Positions 28,487 through 37,372 of a stretch of DNA of 64,000 bases are shown piece by piece. Both the position numbers and the translations under genes were made by a program. Location of the stretch: contig NEWT02000026.1 in the NCBI GenBank assembly GCA_002869925.2, forward strand, positions 128,692 to 192,691, read 5' to 3'. The stretch's first letter is position 1. Every line of letters starts with the position of its first letter. The DNA is from Nitrospira sp. CG24A (GTDB lineage: Bacteria > Nitrospirota > Nitrospiria > Nitrospirales > Nitrospiraceae). The notes below the pieces were generated by a model, which was not told where the DNA came from, did no database searches, and worked only from the letters and a program-made list of their open reading frames with translations.

Positions 28487-29356
28487 ATGAAGAATGGATT
28501 TTTTCGCGGTCATGGGTTGGGCAACGACTACATTGTGATGGATCCCAAGGAACTGTCGTTTTCGCTGACCCCCTCCAGGGTCAAAACCATCTGCGATCGC
28601 AACTGGGGCCTGGGCAGTGACGGGATTCTTACGCTGGTTCCGTCAAAGAGAGCGGACTTCGGCCTACGCATCTTCAATCCTGACGGCAGCGAGGCGGAAA
28701 AATCCGGCAATGGTCTGCGCATCTTTGCCCGCTACCTCCACGCCACCGGTAAGACAAAAAAGACGCACTTCACCGTCGAGACCAAAGGCGGGTTGGTCAC
28801 GATTGCGCTGCACGTGGATCCCCATGGGGATGCGAGCACCGTTACCGTCGAGATGGGTCGGGCCACGTTTCAGCCGGCGGCACTCCCCTGCACGCTCACG
28901 GCCAGCGAGCTGATCGAGCAACCCATCGACGCAGCCGGTCAGTCGTTGGTCTTTACCGGAGTGAGTGTGGGCAACCCTCACTGTGTGCTCTTCAAGCCGG
29001 TCGGGCAGCTCTGGTCACGCGAGGATCTCCTGAAGTTTGGACCGATACTAGAAACCCATGCCTTGTTCCCGAAGCGAACGAACGTGCAACTTGCCGTTCC
29101 GACTGGCCCGAAGGAACTCTTTATCCTCATCTGGGAGCGCGGGGCAGGCGAAACTCAGGCATCCGGATCCTCCTCCTGTGCCGCTGCGAGTGCGGCTGTC
29201 CGGCTCGGGCTGGTCAAGAGCCCTGTGACGGTGAAGATGCCGGGAGGGCAGCTCAATATCCAGGTCGCCCAAGACTTCAGCCTCACCATGAAGGGGCCGG
29301 TTGTGGAAGTCGCTCGGGGAAGCCTCAGCCCCTCCTTCGTGCGAAGCCTACGCTGA
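28487..29356 (+). CDS. DapF-like (diaminopimelate epimerase fold) protein, catalytic Cys replaced
   Basis: 289 residues with the diaminopimelate epimerase fold and normal length: FFRGHGLGNDYIVMD, RNWGLGSDGIL, FNPDGSEAEKSGNGLRIFAR, VGNPHCVLF and GAGETQASGSSSCAAASAAV. True DapF uses two cysteines, in CGNG (Cys73 in E. coli) and ACG[ST]G (Cys217). Here both are serine, at residues 73 and 226. Two-base thiol racemisation should not work as in DapF, so this may be a divergent subfamily with another reaction or a Ser-based isomerase. ATG at 28487 is supported by the family start and AAGAGGCG upstream. Confidence 0.85.
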   Translation: MKNGFFRGHGLGNDYIVMDPKELSFSLTPSRVKTICDRNWGLGSDGILTLVPSKRADFGLRIFNPDGSEAEKSGNGLRIFARYLHATGKTKKTHFTVETKGGLVTIALHVDPHGDASTVTVEMGRATFQPAALPCTLTASELIEQPIDAAGQSLVFTGVSVGNPHCVLFKPVGQLWSREDLLKFGPILETHALFPKRTNVQLAVPTGPKELFILIWERGAGETQASGSSSCAAASAAVRLGLVKSPVTVKMPGGQLNIQVAQDFSLTMKGPVVEVARGSLSPSFVRSLR

Positions 29357-29360
29357 GCGA

Positions 29361-29485
29361 GCAATCAGCCGTCAGCGATCAGCTTTCAGCTTCAATCCTC
29401 CGACCGAGTTGCCCCAGAATGACTCGGGCCTTAGAATGGTGCCTTTCAAGCACTCTCCCCTTGCTGAAGACTGACAGCTGATGGC
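29361..29485. repeat. CAGCCGTCAGCGATCAGC-type palindromic element, dapF-uvrC
   Basis: Left arm 29361-29393 (CAATCAGCCGTCAGCGATCA then GCTTTCAGCTTC); right arm 29463-29485 (GCTGAAGACTGACAGCTGAT then GGC). Arms are complementary by unit. The right arm includes the ATG of uvrC. Confidence 0.7.
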
Positions 29486-31307
29486 TACTTCTGCTGAACT
29501 CCAATCCAAACTTGATCACTTGCCAGACCAGCCAGGGGTCTATCTGTTCAGAGATGGGCAGGGCGAATTGCTCTACATCGGGAAAGCCGCAGCCCTATCG
29601 AGCCGCGTGCGGTCCTACTTTCAAAAAGGGGCCGATCACTCTCCGAAAACAGCCGTCCTCGTCAGTCACATTTCTGACCTTGAAACGATTGTTACCCGCT
29701 CAGAGCTCGAAGCGCTTATCCTCGAAAGCAATCTGATCAAACGGCATCGGCCTCGTTTCAACGTGGTCTTACGGGACGATAAGCAATACCCTTACCTCCG
29801 ACTGCCGATTAAGGAAGACTTCCCCCGCCTCTCGATCGTTCGCCGCGTGCAACAAGACGGCGCACTCTACTATGGCCCCTACACACCGGCAGGAGCCTTG
29901 CGGGAGACATTGAAGGTCATCAAAAAAGCGTTTCCGTTGGCCACGTGTACGATTCTCATAGACGGCAAGGCTGAACGGGCCTGTATCGAATTCGAGATCA
30001 AACGGTGCATGGCCCCCTGCACCGGCAATCAATCGAAAGAGGACTATCACCACATTGTTGCGCAGGTCCGCCAGTTTCTAGAAGGGCGCGACCATGAATT
30101 GCTGGACGACTTGCGTGTCCAGATGGAAGCGGCAGCGGAGCGTGAGGACTTCGAGGAGGCGGCCCGTTTGCGCGATCGGCTTTTCAACATCGAACGCACA
30201 CTCGAAAAACAGCGCATTACCCAAACGACGACGACAGACCAAGACGTGATCGGGCTGGCACGGCAAGGCTCAGCAGTCGATCTCCAGATTCTCTTCGTGC
30301 GCGGCGGCCTATTGATCGGGCGTAAAGATTTCTTTTGGCCCTATTCAGCCGACGCCGGCGACGAGGAGCTGGTTCGATCCGCCATTGAACAGTTCTACAA
30401 CAAGGATGGTCAGCCGCCTAAAGAACTGCTCATCCCCACCGATTTTGACGACGCGACGGTCATCGAAGAATGGCTCTCGGGTAAACGAGGAAACATTGTC
30501 CGTGTTGTGGCCCCTGAGCGAGGTGTGAAGCATCAATTGCTTCTTCTGGCAGAAGAAAACGCTGCGGCTGCTGTGGCCAATCACCTGCGAGACGAAGAAA
30601 TCGGACGGCAGGCCATTGAAGAACTGAAGCGGCTTCTACGGCTGGAGATCGCGCCTCGCCGCATCGAAGGATTCGACATTTCGAACACCATGGGCAATCA
30701 GTCTGTCGCCTCCATGGTCGTATGGGAAGACGGTCTAATGAAGAAAGCCGACTACCGCCGCTTCAAGATTCAAACCGTGACCGGCGCCAACGATTTCGCC
30801 AGCATGCAGGAAGTCGTCATGCGACGGTACCGAGACAGCGAGAATCTCGCGCGTCCGGATCTCATCCTCATCGATGGAGGGTTAGGTCAGCTCGCCGCAG
30901 CCATGGAAGGGCTGAAACAGGTTGGTCATCAGGGCCTGGGAATTATTGGTCTAGCCAAAGCACGCGGTGAGAAGGACGAGCGGATTTTTCTTCCCGGTCG
31001 GAAAAATCCCATTGTGCTTCGCGCGAACTCCCCGGCCACCCATCTCGTGCAACGCATTCGTGACGAGGCCCATCGATTTGCCATCACCTTTCATCGAAAA
31101 CTGCGCGGCCAAGCTCTGATGGCCTCTTCACTCGATCAGGTCGACGGCGTCGGCAAAATCACACGCACTCGACTGCTCAAGCAATATGGCAGCTTGGCGA
31201 ATATTGCTTTCGCTACAGACGACGAATTGACAGCAGCCGGCCTCGATGCCAAGACGGTTGCGCAGATGCGAAAAGCGCTCTCGAACCAGACGCCGCCTCG
31301 CAGTTGA
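29481..31307 (+). CDS. uvrC: Excinuclease ABC subunit C
   Basis: 608-residue nuclease that makes both incisions in nucleotide excision repair. N-terminal GIY-YIG domain (DQPGVYLFRDGQGELLYIGK), UvrB-binding UVR helix (about 200-235), the RNase H-like C-terminal endonuclease (GFDISNTMGNQSVASMVVWEDG, DLILIDGGLGQL) and terminal helix-hairpin-helix motifs. The ATG at 29481 lies within the right arm of the repeat and has no Shine-Dalgarno sequence. Confidence 0.97.
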   Translation: MATSAELQSKLDHLPDQPGVYLFRDGQGELLYIGKAAALSSRVRSYFQKGADHSPKTAVLVSHISDLETIVTRSELEALILESNLIKRHRPRFNVVLRDDKQYPYLRLPIKEDFPRLSIVRRVQQDGALYYGPYTPAGALRETLKVIKKAFPLATCTILIDGKAERACIEFEIKRCMAPCTGNQSKEDYHHIVAQVRQFLEGRDHELLDDLRVQMEAAAEREDFEEAARLRDRLFNIERTLEKQRITQTTTTDQDVIGLARQGSAVDLQILFVRGGLLIGRKDFFWPYSADAGDEELVRSAIEQFYNKDGQPPKELLIPTDFDDATVIEEWLSGKRGNIVRVVAPERGVKHQLLLLAEENAAAAVANHLRDEEIGRQAIEELKRLLRLEIAPRRIEGFDISNTMGNQSVASMVVWEDGLMKKADYRRFKIQTVTGANDFASMQEVVMRRYRDSENLARPDLILIDGGLGQLAAAMEGLKQVGHQGLGIIGLAKARGEKDERIFLPGRKNPIVLRANSPATHLVQRIRDEAHRFAITFHRKLRGQALMASSLDQVDGVGKITRTRLLKQYGSLANIAFATDDELTAAGLDAKTVAQMRKALSNQTPPRS

Positions 31308-31606
31308 GCGCGATCATTCTGCGAATACAGACGCCGTAACATATTCGGGTATCGGGTAGACCTACCTCAGCATGGTAGTGGGCATAGATTATCTGTCATG
31401 GCGAGCAGGTGTCCTGCTTGAACGTAAAGATTTCAACAGTTCAGGGCTGTTACGCCTTTCCCGCCATTTTCATGGAGTTCCAAGATAGCGGGAAAGAACG
31501 CGATGGCCAAACAATCATCAAAATAGGGCCATTCGGCACCATATGTAATATTCACTGTTGGTACTACAATAATCTCATCGCGACTTCCTTTAACGGAGTC
31601 GGTAAT
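31308..31606. other. 299-bp gap, no gene recognised
   Basis: Relatively AT-rich stretch between uvrC and the regulator region. No tRNA-like fold, repeat or convincing open frame was found. It presumably contains the promoter of the LuxR-type regulator. Confidence 0.4.
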
Positions 31607-31792
31607 ATGCCTACAGCTTTATCTGTGCAGAATCGGGAACCCCGTTCATTCAGGCCATACCGCAAGGATCAATATTCGAACAGAGGGGCTCGGAATGACG
31701 CCGTTAGGAAATCTGACCCTGGTTCACAATCCATTGAAGACGCACTCGTGCTTCCCCGGCAAGATGAGGCATCAGGCGTGGCCTGGCGATGA
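31607..31792 (+). CDS. Possible 61-residue leader protein
   Basis: ATG at 31607 with CGGAG about 8 bp ahead; ends 15 bp before the GTG of the LuxR-type regulator. The product is Arg/Ser/Asp-rich with no recognised family (MPTALSVQNREPRSFRPYRK at the start). Spacing suggests a small coupled gene, but composition gives no support, so it could be chance. Confidence 0.25.
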   Translation: MPTALSVQNREPRSFRPYRKDQYSNRGARNDAVRKSDPGSQSIEDALVLPRQDEASGVAWR

Positions 31793-31807
31793 CCCAGAGG
31801 TTGCGTT

Positions 31808-32623
31808 GTGATCCTCCGCGGGCTGGAGAAGTTCCAATATCCATCCCGAAAAGAGTTTCAGCGCCTGGGCGAGATCATGCACCAGGTGCGAAGTGTTCAA
31901 CGGCAAGACCACCTGCCATTGTTGGCCGCATCGGTAAGTTCTTTCGTGCCGCATGAATTTTCGGCGTGTGGAACATTCGATGTTTCTAAGAAGCATTTCC
32001 AAATCGGTCATTCGAGTTACGGGGAAGAGCATACCCATCTCTATGAAACCCAAGGGTATCGATGGGATCCTGCCGTTCATCTCTTGGAATCCACCAGCAA
32101 TGCGACGGTCTCGAGCGAGGACCTCCTTGACCTGGAGATCCCCAAAGCAGTGGTCACGCTCAAGCTGGACGGAGGCATCAAGGAGTGCCTGACGATCGGG
32201 GTGCGCGGGGCGGTAGGCCTGTGCACCTACTTTGCCTTCAGCAATTTTGACCAGCGGTTGATGAACAAATTCGAGACCATGATGCAGATTCTTAGCCCGC
32301 ATCTTCACCTCGCATACATGCGAGCGACATCATGGGCAAACTATGGCCAGCCAGGACAGAAGCAATTGGCCCTCACGAATCGTGAAGAAGAAATCATGCG
32401 TTGGGTCGCGGAGGGGAAGACGAATTGGGAAATTTCGATCATCCTGCACGTGAGCCTCAACACGATTAAGTTTCATCTCAAGAACGTGTACCATAAGCTC
32501 GGAGGGGTGGAAAACCGATGGGCCGCGGTCGCACAATGGCAGAATCGTTCCTTTGATCTGACGCTCCCAGATACGATAACGCCTCGAGATTTCTCACCGA
32601 AAATCAAGCAGACCGTCCGTTAA
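31808..32623 (+). CDS. LuxR-type transcriptional regulator
   Basis: 271 residues. The C-terminal helix-turn-helix is clear (about 190-250: LALTNREEEIMRWVAEGKTN then WEISIILHVSLNTIKFHLKNVYHKLGGVENR). The N-terminal 170 residues lack a receiver signature and resemble the sensing half of EpsA-type regulators linked to exopolysaccharide loci (tentative). GTG start at 31808. It sits next to, and convergent with, the P450 gene, so it may regulate the P450/ketosynthase cluster (inference). Confidence 0.85.
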   Translation: MILRGLEKFQYPSRKEFQRLGEIMHQVRSVQRQDHLPLLAASVSSFVPHEFSACGTFDVSKKHFQIGHSSYGEEHTHLYETQGYRWDPAVHLLESTSNATVSSEDLLDLEIPKAVVTLKLDGGIKECLTIGVRGAVGLCTYFAFSNFDQRLMNKFETMMQILSPHLHLAYMRATSWANYGQPGQKQLALTNREEEIMRWVAEGKTNWEISIILHVSLNTIKFHLKNVYHKLGGVENRWAAVAQWQNRSFDLTLPDTITPRDFSPKIKQTVR

Positions 32624-32774
32624 TACAGACAGTCAGGCTCTTTCCGCCTTTCATGGTGTGCCGGCGTGGTATGTTCAAAGAGAACCTCTACGTCATAACG
32701 GTGAGAGCGGCGCGCAGCAAAGCCAGCACGGTATATTACCAAACACCATCAGCGTTTCCTCGCTCTGAAACAGC

Positions 32775-34328
32775 CTATACTCCCACCGATGTAACGGGGC
32801 ATTCGTCGAGAGCGTCTACTTGCTCTAGGTACCGACCATTGATCCGTGGTCTTTTGTGGAAGGTCACGGACAGATTTTTCGGCGCCATAAGAAAGCCGAA
32901 ATGTTCGTCGACAGGTTTCGCGAAAGCTGACTTCGCAACGGAGAAATTTCGGAACAGCATGGCCATCGCAGATTTCATTTCCAAGAGTGTCAGATTGCGC
33001 CCAGGACACAGTCGAGGGCCTGCGCCGAAGGGGACAAACGCTTTGGGATTATGTCCCTCCTCTTGACCGCTATGAGGAGCCATCCAACGCTCGGGCTGAA
33101 ATTGATCAGCGGCGGTAAACTCACGTTCCTGCATGCTGCACTGCCTCGTCAGTAAGAAGATCGCGGTGCCTTTTGGAATCTGTACCCCGCCTAATTCCAC
33201 GTCCGTATTCGTTCCAAGAAACAAGATGGGGAACACGGATTTCAAGCGCATGGTTTCGAATGATACAGCCTCCAGGTACCTGAGGCGCTCCGCATCGCGA
33301 AAGTCATGCAGCAAGTTGGAAGGCCCCAACACATCGTCTAACTCTTGCTGAACGCGTCGCTGAATATCGGGATGATCTGTCAAAAAGTGAAGCATCCAGG
33401 CCATCGTCGCGGCGGTTGAATCTTCCCCTCCGATCAGCATTGTCAGCACGTTGCCGAAGATCTCCTCTTCGGTAATTTCGCCTCCATCAACATCGCGGGC
33501 CGCAAGCATGGCCTCGAGAAAGTTTGTGGGATGCGTTGCCAGGTCGGGATTCTGCGCTAACCGTTTACGGCTATGTGCGATGAATTCAGTGAGTGCCGAA
33601 CGGATCGCCACTAAGGCCTTGTCTAAGGCGCGGTCTGCGGGCAGTTTTACGAAATGCCAATAGGGGAAGGGAGCATTGATTCTCCGATTGACCATGGGAA
33701 ATACTTTCTCAAGGTGCCGTTGAATATCGGCTCCCTGATCCTCCAGCGTATTCACATCGTATCCAAACGCGAGATTACTCGTGACATCAATCGTGTAACG
33801 CATCAGATCTTCTTGCACATCGATTGGGGCGCCCTCAGTCGTCGCCCGATCCCACCGCTTCTTCAACCGTTCCGTCACCTTCATGAGAGTCGGGAAGAAG
33901 GTCTTCAAGTGCGCAGTATTCAATGCCTGCATGGCTGTCCGCCGCTGCCTGAGCCACTGATCGCCCTCCGCTGAGAACACGCCATTGATTCCCATTTCAT
34001 TCAACACAGGGGCGATCGATTCAAGGCGACGGTAGGCAGCGGGGCGCTTGCGCAGAACCTCATTGATGAGGTTCACGTCGGACACCGCCACGACGTTCTT
34101 GCGGGCAATTCTGAACTTGTAGAGCGATCCATACGTGCCGGCCCATTGCTCGAGGATCGAATGCAACCGCTGTAAATCAAGCCGCAGGATGTTCCCAAGA
34201 ATCGGCAGTCCACCCGGGCCTGGGAGGTTCTTCAGTGTCCGGTGTGAGTGAACAGACACCGGGACGTCTTGTTCCTTCAGGGTGTGTGGGTCATGAAAGG
34301 GGCATGTGGCCGGAGTGGAAGTGTCCAT
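32775..34328 (-). CDS. Cytochrome P450
   Basis: 517-residue soluble P450; no N-terminal membrane anchor. The proline-rich NLPGPGGLPILGN follows a short polar N-terminus. I-helix oxygen-binding motif GGEDST (residues 300-305), ExxR as ETMR (358-361), PERW motif, and the heme loop FGAGPRLCPGR with proximal Cys441. Redox partner not seen nearby. Divergent from the nitroreductase-like/ketosynthase operon with a 235-bp shared upstream region, suggesting joint function in making or modifying a lipid or polyketide-like product (inference). Confidence 0.95.
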   Translation of the reverse strand: MDTSTPATCPFHDPHTLKEQDVPVSVHSHRTLKNLPGPGGLPILGNILRLDLQRLHSILEQWAGTYGSLYKFRIARKNVVAVSDVNLINEVLRKRPAAYRRLESIAPVLNEMGINGVFSAEGDQWLRQRRTAMQALNTAHLKTFFPTLMKVTERLKKRWDRATTEGAPIDVQEDLMRYTIDVTSNLAFGYDVNTLEDQGADIQRHLEKVFPMVNRRINAPFPYWHFVKLPADRALDKALVAIRSALTEFIAHSRKRLAQNPDLATHPTNFLEAMLAARDVDGGEITEEEIFGNVLTMLIGGEDSTAATMAWMLHFLTDHPDIQRRVQQELDDVLGPSNLLHDFRDAERLRYLEAVSFETMRLKSVFPILFLGTNTDVELGGVQIPKGTAIFLLTRQCSMQEREFTAADQFQPERWMAPHSGQEEGHNPKAFVPFGAGPRLCPGRNLTLLEMKSAMAMLFRNFSVAKSAFAKPVDEHFGFLMAPKNLSVTFHKRPRINGRYLEQVDALDECPVTSVGV

Positions 34329-34437
34329 GATGCCTTCTCCTTTGTACTCCCTGTATGCGAGGGAGAGATTGAGTGAGCGGCTGCTCTATGTTTTTTGTCC
34401 GTCCTGCCGCTTCAGCAGCTAAGCTATGACAATTTCT

Positions 34438-34480
34438 TCTGCAGTGGACCTACCCTTCCGGGTAGGCCACTCGCCGCAGA
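34438..34480 (+). promoter_or_regulatory. Strong hairpin in the leader of the nitroreductase-ketosynthase operon
   Basis: GTGG-A-CCTACCC (34444-34455), loop TTCC, GGGTAGG-CCAC (34460-34470): 11 base pairs with one bulged A, flanked by TCTGC (34438-34442) and GCAGA (34476-34480), then TTTT. It is 84 bp before the start codon at 34564. This fits an attenuator or a terminator for transcripts entering from the P450 side. Confidence 0.5.
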
Positions 34481-34563
34481 TTTTCGCGTATGTTGCCATC
34501 AGCCATGGTGCAACCACACAACACACGATGTGTCTTGAGTCGCCTCACGAGAAGGAGGATGTC

Positions 34564-35886
34564 ATGACCACTCCCCTGTCCCATCTATCGCACGCGACTG
34601 ACCTGGAATCGATCCTAGGGATCCTACGGAGCAGAAAAACACGCCGCTTCGGATGTGGCATGGAAATTCCGGAAGGCCCGCTTCGCTTCCAAAGTCAGCT
34701 TCCAGCAATTCCCTTGTCAAAAGAAGAGCTGCACTACCTGCTGTTCGCAGGAGTCGGCCAAACCGGCATGCATCTTGGCGACATGCAGTACGCCCCTCGG
34801 CATGGCGGTGAAGACGGTCAGGGTATGGCTATCATGAGCTTTCAGGGCAGAACGGTACCGAGTCCCTGTGCAGCTCAGGCCACTCGCATGTTCGTTACCG
34901 ACGACACCGGTCTGTACTTCGTTGCGCGGGTGCCGGACCCTGACAGTGGGGAAACGCCGCTTCTGGTGAAACTCAGGGAAGGTCGTCTAGAGATCCCTCG
35001 TGAAATGCCCTACATGTTGTCATTCAACCAATGGTATGTGAACCGCCCAGGTACACTCTACTTTATCCCTGTGACGGATATCGCAAGTGTGTACGTAAAT
35101 CTCTTGCTTGTCCTATTCAGCAGCGAGTGCGGATACTTCGTCGTCGATTCAGACAACGGAAATGCCGCGTGCGGACTCGACGGCTTCCGCAGGAGCCGTG
35201 GCGGTCATCTCTACGATGATATGGCGAAGCGTCGTACGATGACTCTGCGCGACATCGATGTCGCAATCAACGACACCGCGCTTCAGGAGCAGGCGGTGGT
35301 CTGCCAGAATATGTTTTTGATGGAGCAAGCGTTGGGGCTCGGAGGTGGAATTCATAGCGTCGGGAGCGGTCGCCATCTTCTAGGGTGGGAACCTCGGATT
35401 TTTGAGGGTCTTGGATTCCACTTCGCACCGTCCCCTGTTTCAGGAATCCGATCTAATCCCGTAGGGGTTCCTGACGTATGGGAAGGTCCGTGCCCCCCAT
35501 TTTTGCCCTCAATGGAGGAAGCCGTTCTGAGGATGATGACGTCAAAGTTTGGGGAAACGGGTACGTATTCGGGTTCGGGAGCGCGACCCTGGACCGTTGC
35601 AAGCACGTCATCATCAATACGGAAACATGAAGAGCGAGCGGTGGAAGCGACGATTGCGTTCTGTACCTATGTGATGAAGACGTATGGCCGATTCCCTGCC
35701 CATACCGATGCCTTCAAAACGGTCGTTGCCTTTCAAGCCCACCATGTGGATGTCGGCTTCTACGATACGTTCTACCCGCATGAGTCGGTTCCGCAGGCAC
35801 ACCGCGATCATCTTATGGCTTGGCATCGAGGAGATCGTGTGGGGGAGCCAGTATCGTCCTTATTACAGGAAGGAGTGCACCCATGA
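34564..35886 (+). CDS. Nitroreductase-fold (SagB-like) oxidoreductase
   Basis: 440 residues. The N-terminal SRKTRRFGCGMEIPEG plus LSKEELHYLLFAGVGQTG matches the FMN-binding start of nitroreductase/SagB-type enzymes, and CQNMFLMEQALGLGGGIHSVG resembles the usual VQNMLLAAHALGLG helix. The protein is long for the fold, with a central insertion and extra C-terminal 130 residues. SagB homologues oxidise azolines in peptide natural products, but no precursor peptide or cyclodehydratase is seen. Start ATG at 34564 has a perfect AAGGAGG 5 bp upstream. Overlaps the ketosynthase by ATGA, so coupled. Confidence 0.7.
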   Translation: MTTPLSHLSHATDLESILGILRSRKTRRFGCGMEIPEGPLRFQSQLPAIPLSKEELHYLLFAGVGQTGMHLGDMQYAPRHGGEDGQGMAIMSFQGRTVPSPCAAQATRMFVTDDTGLYFVARVPDPDSGETPLLVKLREGRLEIPREMPYMLSFNQWYVNRPGTLYFIPVTDIASVYVNLLLVLFSSECGYFVVDSDNGNAACGLDGFRRSRGGHLYDDMAKRRTMTLRDIDVAINDTALQEQAVVCQNMFLMEQALGLGGGIHSVGSGRHLLGWEPRIFEGLGFHFAPSPVSGIRSNPVGVPDVWEGPCPPFLPSMEEAVLRMMTSKFGETGTYSGSGARPWTVASTSSSIRKHEERAVEATIAFCTYVMKTYGRFPAHTDAFKTVVAFQAHHVDVGFYDTFYPHESVPQAHRDHLMAWHRGDRVGEPVSSLLQEGVHP

Positions 35887-37250
35887 TCCCTCGTCGTCGA
35901 GTTGTGATTACGGGGATGGGCGTCGTGTCGCCACTCGGGTGCGATCTTGGAATGTTTTGGCATCTCCTGAGCAGTGGGGAGACCGGAATCAGACCGATCA
36001 CGTGCTTCGACACCTCGCCCTTTCAATCGTCTCTTGCCGGGGAGGTAAACGATTTCGACCCAACGGACTTTATTCAGCCCAAAAAGGCTCGCCGTATGGG
36101 CCGCGTCTCTCAGTTCGCCGTCGCTGCAGCGCTCATGGCCGGCCGGGATGCTCTGCTCGATATGGATCAAGAGGATCGAGATCGCGTAGCAGTCTGTTTT
36201 GGAACGTCGGTTGGAGGATTGAAAGAGGCCTTCGACGCACACGACTCCATGCTTGCCAAGCGGTACAAGCACACGAATCCCTTTACCATGACCACCACGT
36301 TCCCCAATGCCGTATCAGCAGAGGTATCGATCGCCATGGGCGCTCACGGCGAGTGCGAAACATATTCTATCGGCTGTTCCTCAACGGCGAATGCCATCGG
36401 TCGGGCCTATGACCTCATCCGGGGACACGACGTCGACATTGTTGTGGCAGGGGGAGCCGAAGCACCCCTCCATCCCACGATCTTTTCCGCTATGGATGCC
36501 GGTCGAACGTTGGCGCCAGATCAAGGAGGAACGATTCGCAACCTCCCTCGACCGTTCGATCAAACTCGCTGCGGCATTGTTCTGGGGGAGGGTGCAGGCT
36601 GTCTGATTTTGGAGGAACAGGGACATGCCGAGCGGCGCGGGGCTCCTATCTATGCCGAACTGGAAGGCTGGGGCTTTACCACCGATGCCTTCTCCATGGC
36701 TCGCCCAGACGACACGGGTAAAGAGCACCGCCGCGCTATCGATTGTGCGCTTGCTTCGGCCCATTGGTTTCCTGAAGAAGTGGACTACATCAACGCCTGC
36801 GGTTTGGGAACCGTGGAGCTTGATCTTGTCGAGACGATGGCCATCAAGGGCTCCCTGGGCTCGCACGCCTATCGGATTCCGATCAGTTCTTTTAAGTCTG
36901 CGCTCGGCCATGCCTTTGCGGCCAGTGGGGCATTTCAATTGATCGGTACGGTGCTCGCGCTCCAACATCAATTCATTCCCCCTACACTTCATCTCACGCA
37001 CCCAGATCCTCAATGCGACCTGGACTATGTACCTTGTGTTGGACAAGCACGGACTCTGCAGCGAGCGTTGGTGAATAGTTTTGGGTTTGGAGGGAAGAAC
37101 ATCATCATCCCTGTCTCACGCGTGGACAGCTCCGTATTACTTGATCAGTTGATTCATGAGAAGAAGGGAGCCGGTCATCACAGGTCTATGGTTACATCGG
37201 CTTTTTCTCGTTCGTACATCCCGGGCTTGGCTCAAAGGAGTTCCAAGTGA
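35883..37250 (+). CDS. FabF-like beta-ketoacyl synthase with altered active site
   Basis: 455 residues of ketosynthase fold: RRRVVITGMGVVSPLG, SIGCSSTANAIG with nucleophile Cys165, EGAGCLILEE, FKSALGHAFAASGA with His343, and NSFGFGGKN. The normal first catalytic histidine (NAHGTST) is replaced: the sequence reads NACGLGT, with Cys306 at the His position. The set is therefore Cys-Cys-His rather than Cys-His-His. It may be a chain-length-type or condensing enzyme without normal malonyl decarboxylation. No acyl carrier protein gene is adjacent. ATG overlaps the previous stop. Confidence 0.88.
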   Translation: MIPRRRVVITGMGVVSPLGCDLGMFWHLLSSGETGIRPITCFDTSPFQSSLAGEVNDFDPTDFIQPKKARRMGRVSQFAVAAALMAGRDALLDMDQEDRDRVAVCFGTSVGGLKEAFDAHDSMLAKRYKHTNPFTMTTTFPNAVSAEVSIAMGAHGECETYSIGCSSTANAIGRAYDLIRGHDVDIVVAGGAEAPLHPTIFSAMDAGRTLAPDQGGTIRNLPRPFDQTRCGIVLGEGAGCLILEEQGHAERRGAPIYAELEGWGFTTDAFSMARPDDTGKEHRRAIDCALASAHWFPEEVDYINACGLGTVELDLVETMAIKGSLGSHAYRIPISSFKSALGHAFAASGAFQLIGTVLALQHQFIPPTLHLTHPDPQCDLDYVPCVGQARTLQRALVNSFGFGGKNIIIPVSRVDSSVLLDQLIHEKKGAGHHRSMVTSAFSRSYIPGLAQRSSK

Positions 37251-37372
37251 TGAATGATCGACGGGATCAGATTGTAGACGTATTTCCGGGTTCCTTTGGC
37301 AAGCTGAGGGACCGACGCACAATGTCTGTGCAAGGAGTGCATCCGGGTGCCGATAACGGAGGAAATTGCGCC

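Noticed and set aside
31308-31606. Possible small RNA or tRNA in the gap after uvrC
   Set aside because: No cloverleaf, no strong stem with a T-run and no conserved tRNA motif could be found.
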